64,000 nt of DNA from Diadema setosum (Eukaryota > Echinodermata > Echinoidea > Diadematoida > Diadematidae): the NCBI GenBank assembly GCA_033980235.1, contig CM067077.1, positions 6,752,602 through 6,816,601 on the forward strand, given 5' to 3'. Each line of letters opens with the position of its first letter. Within the stretch, counting starts at the first letter, position 1. Of this stretch, positions 1 through 11,442 are shown in pieces. The position numbers and the translations under genes are program-made. The notes under the pieces are model-generated. The model worked only from the letters and a program-made list of their open reading frames with translations, searched no databases and had not been told where the DNA came from.

Positions 1-1425
1 ATTATGTCATTACGTTATTACTATTTGTGGATGTTAACAAGCGTTCATCAACATCAATCGCTGTTGCTGTTTTATCGAGTTTCAATTTCAATGTTCCTAA
101 AAACCAGCATAAAGTAGGTATTTTTGTTTCATGATGAGGTTGACGTGTATAAAGATAATAGAATAAAACTACAGAAACCTAACGTTGGATGATTCACTCT
201 GACAGATATAAGAACCGCAATATCAATTACCTTAAACTGATCAAATATGACCGTGTATCACAAAAGCAACAAAAAGTCGCGCAACTTGATTTTACGTAAG
301 GACTCAAAAAAGGGGAAACGGGTAGATCAAATCAATCTTGAGTTTTTCATATTTCTTAAAAGAGCTATTCTTCTTCTTCATCATTCCTTAATTTGGGAAA
401 GTGTGCTTTTAGCAGTTTTTCTACACTTTTTTTTTAAGTAGAGTGGTGTGATTAGGTATGTGTCTTAAGAGGCCCCCTTTCATTTCTTTATTCTTTACAC
501 TCTCTTCACTTTCAACTCTAATAACTTTTGAAAAGATAGTGCTACTGCTCTGAAAGTTGCCATTAATCATGGAAAAATGTGTTAATAGAGCATGCTTGAT
601 TTCACCTTAATTTGATAGTTCCTTCATAGTTTTTGCTATGGTGGTTTACATCCTATTTTTTGTCCCATTCATTGCCCAGCGAGCACGGTTTGGTAAAGAT
701 TAAGCGCTTGAATAGACCCTGTACTTCAGAGCCTATTATTACAGTTCAGACTATTCCAGAGAGTGTGCTTTCTTTCCAACATTTAGATTGGTTAGGAGAG
801 TCCGTTTGAATTGGGTTATACATCATTTTAAAGCTGAGAGTCTGCTTTTTCAGAATCTGCTCTTAACTAAAAATCCAAGTCTGGATATCTTTCGTTGGTT
901 TTGTGTTGCAGGGTCACAAATAAGACGAAAATTTGAAACGATTACAATGTCCTGCCTTTCTCATAGTAGTCCGCTTTGAGTGCTTGGTCGTCTTTCGTTG
1001 ACGTTATATATTTTTTCTTTTGCTAAAAGACAACTTTAGAATATTATGCCCTACGATTTCCTCGACCTCCAGAGCGTGCATAAATCAGCAAAACTATTCA
1101 TTATAGAGGGAATTTCTCCCCTTTACAATGAGAGGAGTGACGTTAGACAGTTTAATTGACTAGGAATAGTACAAAAATGATAGAAAATGGAAATAACATT
1201 CTTAAAAGATATCGATAAAGCCTTGTGTAAACATTGCGAAAACCAAAGTCTTTAATGATTATGTGGTTAATGTGATTGTAGTGGAAAAGTACAGTGGTAT
1301 TTCTGCGTCGTGTTTTCATTTTTTTTTTTTTTTTGTGAATGCGCTGTTCAGAGCCGATTACTTGTTGTTTTCTTTTGGTGTGTATTAGGATATGTACGAT
1401 AATTCCACCCGAGTATGAAGCGTTT
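1..1425. other. Left flank, no gene recognised
   Basis: AT-rich sequence with no open reading frame beyond about 65 codons, no recognisable protein and no splice-linked exon series. It is not repeated elsewhere in the window, so it is the unique DNA bordering the tandem array. Confidence 0.6.
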
Positions 1426-1764
1426 GGGCAAACACCTAGCCCTATAATGAAGGTGATCTATGTGGTGTATTGTGTAAATGTTAGCACTATAATACTGTTT
1501 GTAAATAGCAGTTAGCAATAGTAAGTCAATAGTTGTAATTCAGTATGTCTGATGTTTTTGTCAATACGATCACTGGCAATCCAATCTTAATGCCCAATCG
1601 ACTTGCGCTGTGCGCGTGTTTGAATGCAGTATCGAGAAGTGGAATCTCAAACGTTTGGACTTTATAAATATAATGTAATTATGGTTCATTCCATTTTGTG
1701 CCGGATTTTTTTTTTCTACTTCTGTTTTCTTTTTTTCACTGCTTTGACAGAAAGTTATTTTTAT

Positions 1765-2769
1765 GCCTCCGCAACGAAGTGGCCGGAGGCATCATGTTTT
1801 CGGGTCGTCCGTCCGTCCGTCCGTCCGTACGTCCGTCCGTCCCGTTTTGTTTTTGTCGATATCTCAAGAACCGTGTGGTGGTTTTACATCAATGGTATGA
1901 GGGTATATCCTTGGGGGATAATACTTTGTGTGGATTTTAGGGTCACTGGGTCAAAGGTCAAAGGTCACAGGTTATTTTGTAAAAAAAATGAAATTTCATG
2001 TTTTTCTCCATATCTCGCAAATGGTTCAAGGTATCTTCATGGAACTTAGTATATATGCTTGTACCGATGGGCAATGATTATCTAGGGAAGTTGGGGGTCA
2101 TGGGTCAAAGGTCAGGGGGGTCAAAGGTCAAGGTCAACTCCTCAAAATATCAGTACTTTCCTTAAAATGCAATATGCCTGAAGGTTTGTTTTTGTTTTTT
2201 TTTTAACTTGATGTATGGCATGTATTACCCAATATATATTTTTGGGGAAGTTTCTTGCCGAAAGGTCAAAGGTCAAAAGGTAAAAGGTCAAGTGAAAGTG
2301 CTAAATTGCACTTTTTCCTCCATATCTCGAAAGTAACTCAAGGTATCATCATGAAACTTACATATTTATGCATGTTCAACCTAACAGTGATTCTCTTTGG
2401 AACTGTGAGGTCAAAGGTCAAAGGTCAGGTTTAGATAATGCTATTTTCCCATTTGATACTGAAATTATGCTTTTTCTCAATACCTTGAAAATTACTCAAT
2501 GCATAAACTTATAAAAGGGTCAAAAGTCAAGTAAAAATCATCAGTTCCCCAAATACCTGCACTCTGACATTTTAATCATTCATCCAATTGAACCTAGTTC
2601 TAGGAAAGTGAACATTCAGCACATTTGTGTCAAACCTGTCATTTTGATATTTTGCCACTTGTGTGAAATTGTCATCACACATTGTCAAGACATTGTACTA
2701 TAGACCTATTAGGAGAACCATGCATTATGGCGGAGGCATATCAGTAGCCGTAGCGATATATCTAGTTTC
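1765..2769. mobile_element. About 1-kb GCCTCCGC...CTAGTTTC repeat element, unit 1 only
   Basis: The element begins GCCTCCGCAACGAAGTGGCC and ends ATATATCTAGTTTC, flanked on both sides by TTTAT (1760-1764 and 2770-2774), which looks like a target duplication. Units 2 and 3 lack it at the matching place (about 23213 and 44210). Inside are a CCGT microsatellite (about 1806-1842) and four clusters of GGTCA half-sites. The short ends GCCTCCG and CGGAGGC are complementary. I see no coding capacity; the 141-codon frame across it is a microsatellite artefact. The transposon class is unknown to me. Confidence 0.7.
1941..2430 (+). promoter_or_regulatory. Clustered AGGTCAAAGGTCA (DR1-like) nuclear-receptor half-sites
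   Basis: AGGTCA half-sites spaced by one base occur at about 1950-1968, 2104-2136, 2263-2292 and 2409-2428, several as overlapping triplets. AGGTCA-N-AGGTCA is the DR1 pattern bound by RXR, HNF4 and COUP-TF type receptors. The sites lie in a transposon, so this shows sequence capacity only and not function. Confidence 0.4.
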
Positions 2770-2774
2770 TTTAT

Positions 2775-5700
2775 GTCTACGCTCTCATTTAATGCTTTGT
2801 GGTGACCTCCGAAATTGTATGAGATAATGTATTTTGTCGTGACAGTTAAGCTTATAATTTATGCATTTAAGTGACTTCTCCCTATGTGAAATTGTTGTTC
2901 GATATTTTCTTTTCTTAACAACCTTTGATATAAGCTACTTTGCAAGCTCCGCAAAATGCTATCATAATTATTCTTGATAAACATGTAAATGTATAACGTG
3001 AGTCAAATTTCTTAATAGTTCATTATTTATCAATAACTGTGAGTTAAGCCACGACCATTCTCACTCGTTCTTTTTTGTTGTAATCATGATTATTACACAT
3101 TTTTTTTTTCACGATTAAAGTGGTTTAATTACGCCAAGTGAGCTTTGGGTAATCGTTTGACTTTTGGAATAGAAATGATTTCTTTGATCTTTTCCCGATA
3201 ATCTTGTCTCATCAATGATTATACCAACGCATCTGTCTATCTCTTTCTTTCTTTTTTACCTGTAATTTTGTAACAATAATTAAGGTGCACAGAAAAAAAG
3301 CCAAAAAGCTCCACAAATATTTTCGTTTGAAACGTTAAATTCATTCCAAAGCGAATGTTTTATATCTCAATCATCTTGACTGCTCGCATTTGACTTCAAG
3401 TAAAACCCAAACAGCTTGAAGCCTTAGCATTGTTGATGCCGTATAATAGAAATGAATGGTGATTTTATTTCATTTTCTTTTTTTTTTGGTAGAAACATTC
3501 CGATAGATAATAATTATGTGCATGTATGAATAGCTATGAAGTGTTATTTTGTACAGAAACACACAATCTGAAATGTCATATAGATACGTATATATTATAC
3601 ATATATATAATTATTAAAATCTAGTCAAATTCTTCATAACTCATTAATTTATGTCATTTGTTCCACTTTGTAAATAGACTTTAGTTATTTTCTAGCCATT
3701 TGTGAGCATAGTTGTGTGCCATTAGTCTCTAGGTATTCTGAACTCATGTGCCTATCTTTAAACTCACGTCGTTTTATAATGTCAAACACATTGACAAGTT
3801 ATATCGGATTAAACAAACGAAGCCAAAACCACTGACACTTGTGTTTATATTTACTTTGCACGCTGTTCTGACAATAAACATCATAGTATAACATTTGCAC
3901 TTGTCCGTTGTGTGATCTTTGCGTCTGTATGTCTGTCTGTCTGTCCCTACCACTCTCTCTTTCCAGCTTAAAATCAATATATCAGATGTGTAATAAATAA
4001 TGTCAGATGAACATCTCCATTGCTTTCCTGCTTTGGTAACAAACTGTACAGCTCGTGACATGCTAAAATACAATCTGGCACACTGAAAGATGAAAGCGGC
4101 ATGTTTCAATGTAAGTAGTCATAAATATATGACTTGATTAATTTAGCATTTATTATTGATCCACTGACTGATTTTTTTTTAGGGTTATGTCAATAAATTT
4201 ATACCTACAAAAGAAAACAAAAATGGTCACCGGCCAAATTTTGTGTGTTATCCATATCATAGAAAAATATATTTTCTTTCATTAATTGGTTTATAAGTTA
4301 TAAATAATATAAGTTGTATAAGGACTTATAAGTAAATTATAATCTACATATCTTTATGCTCATTCTGTAGCTACATGCACAATCAGTTATGCTATGTTAT
4401 TTGTGTATATCGAAGTTGAATGTAGCCCATTTTTGCTGAAAAAAAAATCCTAAGGAAATTATGATACAGCTGTGCATGTATTCGATAATAGGAATAGACT
4501 AATGAAATGAACCCAATGCTGGAAGCAAGAGGTAATTAAGCACGATTACGTTTATTAATACCAATTTCATTTACGTAATAGTTTAATATATGCATGTACC
4601 ATATCCATTTTTATCACCATAATAATCATAACCATTACAGCATCATCATCACCAATTTCATCACAGATGTCAACCTTTGAAATAACAAACCTTCGCAATG
4701 AAAACGTATAACTGAAAATACACGTCAGGTATCTGCAGCAAAAGTATAACTCATTACCAACTGCAGGGAAAAACAAAGAGTGAAATGAATGAAATGAGCC
4801 ACATGATAACATCAGATATTACTAAATGCGAACGTGGTAATATCAGATTATAAAGCGGATCTAAATATTACTTGTTCAGGGAGAACCACAGATAAGCTAC
4901 TCAATATTCATCACTAGTTACATCAAATGTTTTTCTAAGAAATCTATTGTTATTATTATATTCATTGTTATTATTATTATTTTTATCATCAATATTATTA
5001 TTATTATTATTATTATCATAATCATCACTATTCATATGGCATTTCAACATAAAATACAATGAGAAAGTCATATTATAAAGGAATTAGCTTTTTAAGATAT
5101 TGTTTCATTGTACTTCTTCAATTCAATTCAATTCATATTTCAAATTTACAATTGAAAACAACTGGTAATCAATCATTCATATAGTGGTAAAGGGATATAC
5201 ATGTGCGATGGGGTGTTTTAAGGAATGCTGCTGCTCAACAATATGTAATTTCATAATATGAAATTACATATTGTTACAATATTACAATATATTATATTGT
5301 AATCTATCAAATTTCTATATTATTTAAATTTGCGGGGTAATGATAGAAATATGCCTTGTTGTTCGCTTGTATGTTTTGTTTTCTTTTTATTTCTATCAAG
5401 TATTTTATTCAGAATGCTCTGCTAGTTACTCTTATAATATTGGTACTAGTGTCAGTGCTGGAACTTTTCATTATTGTATTCATTCAGCTACATATTTTTA
5501 AAACATAGCTTACGTGCTAACATGATACGTGCTCACACATTAAAAAAACAAAAACAAACAAACAAACAAACAACAACAACACGATTTAAAAACTCTGTTT
5601 ATGGATATGCTACCAATTTCAGGTACACACTATATGGCTATACTGTAAATTATTTCACATCATGCACACGTAAATACTGTGCTGTGCAGAACAAAACTTC

Positions 5701-5857
5701 TAACTTCCAAAAGAGATATTTATCTTGACTATTTTATAAAGTGATCGTTACGATGAAAGGGTGATGTCTTAATTCTAATGTCTAATTCTAATGTCTAATT
5801 CTCTTGTAGTATAGGTTTCCTTAAAATTTGCTTTTTCTGCTTATAGTCAAAGACAGT
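2775..5857. other. Gene-free region 3' of copy A
   Basis: Collinear with about 23.2-27.28 kb and 44.2-47.86 kb. It has short frames only and none carries a recognised domain. Contents are homopolymer runs, an ATT-rich stretch (4950-5030), an AATTC microsatellite (5117-5135), and a perfect hairpin at about 5237-5275 absent from the sister units. About 0.8 kb present in units 2 and 3 is missing near 5763-5805. Confidence 0.6.
5237..5275. repeat. Perfect short hairpin private to unit 1
   Basis: AACAATATGTAATTTCAT is followed after AAT by its exact reverse complement. In units 2 and 3 the same place reads as a single unduplicated TGGTAATTTCATATATTG stretch or similar. This is the product expected of a template-switch copying event. 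Confidence 0.7.
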
Positions 5858-5863
5858 TTTATT
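5858..5863 (-). promoter_or_regulatory. AATAAA poly(A) signal of copy A
   Basis: AATAAA on the minus strand lies about 8 nt after the TAG stop of copy A and is conserved at the same place in copies B (27282-27287) and C (47867-47872). A cleavage site this close to the stop would give a very short 3' UTR, so another signal further downstream could be the one used. Confidence 0.45.
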
Positions 5864-5871
5864 ATTCTGTT

Positions 5872-6041
5872 CTAGTCGCGTGTTAACACTTCTGTGGGTA
5901 GTTCCTTGTAACCGAGTGCTTGCGGGCGGGCTCGGACCCGCTTAGAAACCAACAGCAGCAGGATCACAAGTAGCAACACAGCTGCACAGGTGGATGAAAC
6001 CGTCATCATTGTCATGGCAACAGATGAATTTCCAGTGTTAT
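5872..6041 (-). CDS. Exon 14A: transmembrane helix and cytoplasmic tail
   Basis: Encodes DNTGNSSVAMTMMTVSS, then TCAAVLLLVILLLLV, then SKRVRARPQALGYKELPTEV and a short end with TAG. The helix plus following basic residues orient it as type I. The acceptor CTTTCAG|AT is strong. Copies: B 27299-27468 (TAA stop), C 47884-48053 (two Leu/Val changes to Val/Ile in the helix). Confidence 0.85.
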
Positions 6042-8197
6042 CTGAAAGAGAAAAAAAAATAAACAAACATCATTCAAAATGCATGCAAAAAGACAGTTAA
6101 TAAGTTATACGTAGTAGTTTTCACCGCGTTCGTCTGGAAGGCACACATGCACCGTCTAATCAAAGTAGTTTAAGCCTGCTTCCTTCATCTCTTTTTGCTT
6201 CTGCTTACAGTAGTTCTCAAGCTTCAGACACCAAATCATCTTACTTTTCTTTTGTTCATAAAGTACGTTTTGTTTTATGTAAATATGTTCGTTTATTTTT
6301 TGTGTGTTTTTAGTTTTGGATTGTCTTGTTTTTGTTTTGTTTTGTTTTGTTTTTATTTTTTTCGAGAGCAGACTTAACTCTGGCTAATCATAGGACGAAC
6401 TCTTAGAAGTCATTCGGCTTTGGTGGCAATCTTTCCCTACAAACTGGGATAATCATCTTAAGCCTCCTTGGTGTTCGTTTTTCATTTTCTTTTCGGCTTT
6501 ATTTTTTTTTTTTCATCTTCGGTAATAGTTTTGATCACATCTGATCCAGTAATTGACTACCGATGACAGACAAGGAAATAAAGAAGGAACACAGTTGTCA
6601 AGGACGAGCCTTTTCTTTTGTGAAACACAGAGTACAAGATTTTATTCACATCAAAATATCAAAGTGCAACTGGTATTTGATACACTAGCAGCAGCAAAGA
6701 GGTTAACTATTCAAGTAGTGTGAGTAATATACAAGAATGCTGCATGATATTTGTTGAGGTGTATTTTGTTACAGTGTATTTATGACTCTGGTGCTCATTC
6801 ACGAGTTCATAGACCCATTGCATGAACCAGTGGAGTGCATTTCCAGTGATAGGCTGTTTCACTAACCGTCTGTCAGGTGGCTTGCGTCAGCTGCAGCTCG
6901 GAGAGGACCCACCGAGAGGGTGTGTGGTGATGACTGAGAGCCCGCCCTCGTCGTTTCGCGTCGTCTTCTCGAGGCGCAGCCCTGCGCGCATCTGGATTCC
7001 GCGCTGTCCGAGGCACACACCAAGACCGAACAATGTACAAACACCTGAAGACAGTCGACAACAAATCTTTTCATTTGTTTTTTTTTTTTTCGGTTCACAT
7101 TGATGTCATAAAACATTTAGTGTATCATGCACCTTGCACAACCCAGCCCATAATAATACGAAGACATGTTTTACAAATTATGTACATCTTTTCTTGTATA
7201 AGAGCAATCATAAAACAAATCAAACACATCTATAACTACTCCAACAAAAACAGTTCTAAAGCGTTATTTTGCGAGACCTGACTTGTTATTTTAGGTTTTT
7301 GCATTAGCCCAGGTAATGTGCAATGTTCATGACATCACGAAAGGCAAGTAAGTTTTCGTTAAGAGGCAGAGCTTAGTGGATGGGGAAAAAATGCGTGAGA
7401 TGTTAATGCATATCAATGGCCATGATTATCACCCTTGCATTGAAGCGCAATAAAGAGATTTTCGTAATCAAAGGCCTTTAATCTTAATAATACTTACAAA
7501 GATACAATCGGTAATAAAACTACAATTCATTTCTTTAATTGGTAACATGACATGAGACAAGAATACTAAAAATGAGAAAATCGTAATTGACAAAAAACAA
7601 GGTCATATTCATTTTACGTTAAAATAAACAAAAATACTGTTTTATGTCGCTAATTTCTTTCTCTCTTATTATCTGTTAATCATTTTCTCTTTACTCAATA
7701 TAATTCAAAATCGTCAGCTGAATCTACCTGACTATACTCTCCGATGAAAGCGAAAGCGTCGACCCGGAAGCCTTTGAATGTTGGGGTCATGTCGAGGTAA
7801 AGGGCCACTGTGTGTTCCTTGGCGCACCTACAAGATCGAGAAGAGTCATTCAAAGAGGATTATTTTTTCTGGTGTGCCACGTGCTCAAGTAACAGCTTAC
7901 GGTGGCAGTCCTTCTTCTGCATAATTTCCTGCATAATCATTTTCAAAATGTATTAATACAATATAAACTTTGTTAAAGGAATTGATATACAAATTTATCT
8001 TCTTTCTTCTAATAATTTACATTGTAGTTCGTATATTGAACAGGCTGTTAATGTTTTCTGTAATATTACTGAAAAAATTATATATGAAATTATGTTAACG
8101 AAAATAAAACCATATCAAACAAAATTAATTTCAACCTTACATATATATTTACTTGTGTAGTATAACAAATCTCAAACCATATGTTGACCGTCATGGA

Positions 8198-8230
<33 letters not shown>

Positions 8231-10757
8231 GATATGAAAATAAATGATATTCGTTGTTGTCACATTTCTGGTTAACAACACCTTTAATAGAGTTCGTATT
8301 GAAATTACATGACGTTACTAAATAAATCAACAATGTTGCTGATAGGAAGAAACAAATAAAAAAATATATTATTTTGCCTGGAAGGGAGAACCAAAAGAAG
8401 GAGGATGAAAAGGAAGAAATGAGAAGAGAAAAGATGATGGGTGAAAGTATTGAAAAGAGATACTGACAAAGGTTTCACGGAAATCAATGCAGGACAAAAG
8501 GGATAATTTGGGAAAAATGAAGATTACTGAGAGAGAGAAGGGGGGGGGGGTGGCGGGAGGGAGAGGTAGGAAGTTTCTTGACAATAATATAGCAACTTAC
8601 CCGTCTTCAATGAGTTCATATTTCAGGCTATCTAGGGGGTTCGAGTAGGGTGTCGCCCAACAAGATTCAATCAAGAGCGTCAGACCAGCGACGGACCGGA
8701 GGCGGGCTCCGAAGTACAGAGGGATGCCCAAGTGGACAAGGTCCGTATCGTCGGCCTCGGCTATGAACGATTCATTTTCGTATCGCTGTAACGACAGCGT
8801 GAACTCACCGAAACCGACCTGTTGACATGAATTGACAGTGCCACACATAAGGTCAAAAAATGTTGATGAGATGAATGAGAAAGTAGGTACAGTGGCGGAT
8901 CTAAAGGGGGGGGGGGGGGCAACCTGCGCACGCCCCCTTTATTTTTCGTTAAAGACAAACGAAATAAAAAGAACAAAATTGAAATGAAACCCGGAAGTGG
9001 CACCAAAAATGTTAGTTGCACCCCCTCCCTTTACATAATTCATGGATCCGCCCCCGTACATGCTGAATGGCGTTTCCAGTAAGACATGTTTAGCCTAGAA
9101 AAAGTATGTTTCACATAAAGTACAAACATATCAGAGATAACAAAACGAGACAGCAAATAACATTTAATAATTATGTTGCTTCAACGTCTCTTAATCTTCA
9201 TATATATGGTGATCAGAAAAGGATAGATATTATTCCGGTTTAGCTAATTTTTCACGATATTGACGGAATACTGGCATATTCACGCTTATCAAAATGAAAT
9301 ATATAGATTTGAAACAGTGCGTATAGAAACATTGATCATAGCTTAGATACAAACAAGACTACAGCAGCTCTAGAATGATGATCTGAGATGAATACTAACA
9401 TCAAATAGACAATAATGAAGGACACAGGTGAGGGAGACCCAATGCAGTGTTTTCTCAAAAGTAATGGATAACGCATCAACGACTGACCTATTTATCACTC
9501 ACAATCGTGTAAACCACCTGCAGTGAAACTGTAAAGTCGGTTTCTCTTCTTACAATGTCGAAAGGTGGAAGTACATATTAGTTTTTTCTTACACTGGTAT
9601 TAGAAACAATATTTAAGATGATGTAAATGAGACTTTTTCTTACACTGGTATTAGAAACAATATCTAAGATGATGTAAATGAGACTATCAATCACCCCTTC
9701 CCCTCAACCCCCCCCCCCCACCAAACACACTCTTCCATTTAAGTTACAGTGGTAAGCCCTATACCATTGGTTCCATGACATTTGCTCCTGCGACAATATT
9801 CCTTGCATGAAATGCCTGCACGTTAAGCCAAACATAATTTCTACCCACAGACATAACCCTAGCCCTAATCCGAATCCTCACACCAGACTAAGCCTGAAAC
9901 CTTAAAGGAAGCTGAAACCCAAAGAGCGGTGGGGATTGAGTGAAAGCAGCAACATTAGTAGAAAACATCAGTGAAAGTTGAGGAAAATCGGACAATCGAA
10001 TGCAAAAATAAAAAAAAAATATTAGTTTTAAAAGTTTTGGTGTTGATGTCTGGATAAGGAGACTTCTAGAGTTCATGACGTCATGTTTGGACAACAATAT
10101 AAAGAAAATATAAAGAGAATTCCACACACACACACACACACAACATTTTTCATAAAAAGTACACATTCCACCAGCTTGATACTGACATATGTTAAGGATA
10201 GTAATTATTCCCCTCCTTCTGAAAGCGGTTGCTGAAGTGTTCTTTCATTACGCAAGAAGAGTGAAATCATGTTGAATTTTCTTTATATTTTCTATATATT
10301 GTTTTCCACATATGATGTCATACTAAACTCCATCTTCAGTAGTCTCCATATCCAGTGGTTTCCTTATCCAATGGTTTCAACACAAAAAATTTTAAAATTC
10401 ATAACTTTTGCATCGATAGTAAGATTTTCCTCGAACTTTCCTTGATGTGCTCTACTAATGTTGTTGCTGCTCTCACTCAATCCACATTCCTTTTTGGGTT
10501 TTGTTTTCCCTTAACACGACCATAACCTTGCCCTACTAAGTCGCAGGGGCAAATGTCGTGTTACCCTACCTCTTCTATCACGATCTCTCCCAGCTGAGGA
10601 GTGAACATCTCAGTGAGGACCCGCTCACGATCCAGTTTACACTTGACGGGGATGTGTAAATAGTGCTCCCTGGTAACCACAGGACTCCCAGCCGTTACCG
10701 GGCTTGGCTGGTAGTATGTCACTATGTTTGAATATACGATATCATCTGCCTCTTGCT

Positions 10758-10790
<33 letters not shown>

Positions 10791-11406
10791 CTGGTGATGA
10801 TAAGAAATGATAAATACCTTAGACTCAAATGATTGAAACTCAAGTTGTGTATGAAAAGCAAATTGACACCTTGACTGTGTTAACATGATATACATTTTAA
10901 CATAATTTGAAAGCAACCAGACATTAATAATGCAAACACAAATACACATCCGTAAGTAATGTTTACCCAAACAAGCATGCATTGTATCAGCGGTACACAT
11001 AGTCAAAGTCGAACAGAGTCGTACCGGTCTTGACCTGCAGATGTTTGTATTTACTTATTTATTTATCTATCTACAGTTGAACCTCTCATATCCGGACAAG
11101 TCGGGACCGGGGCTCATCCGGATAAGGGATTTGGCCGGATACGGGAGACTCAATGATTTATGCATGTACATATACATACACATGTACTGATGTAGCCCAT
11201 TGTAGTGCTACATGTAGCAATGTGTATACTGCAACCTTTTCATTGTTACATTTGGGGATGTTTCGGGATGTTGAAATGTCTGAAGGTAAGCAATTTGGAA
11301 GGAAATTTGATGCAATGTATGTTAATCATATTGGAAGTAATATGTAATTCATGTGTGTTTGGGTAGGAGTTCTCAAGGAGTTGGGAATCCCCCTTTCTTC
11401 CCGTAA

Positions 11407-11442
<36 letters not shown>

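Noticed and set aside
1624..2049. 141-codon frame with repeated RPSVRP
   Set aside because: It is the CCGT microsatellite and repeat element read as protein; there is no domain or splice context.
6822..7281. Plus-strand frames over exon 13
   Set aside because: They are antisense shadows of the ZP-C exon on the minus strand.
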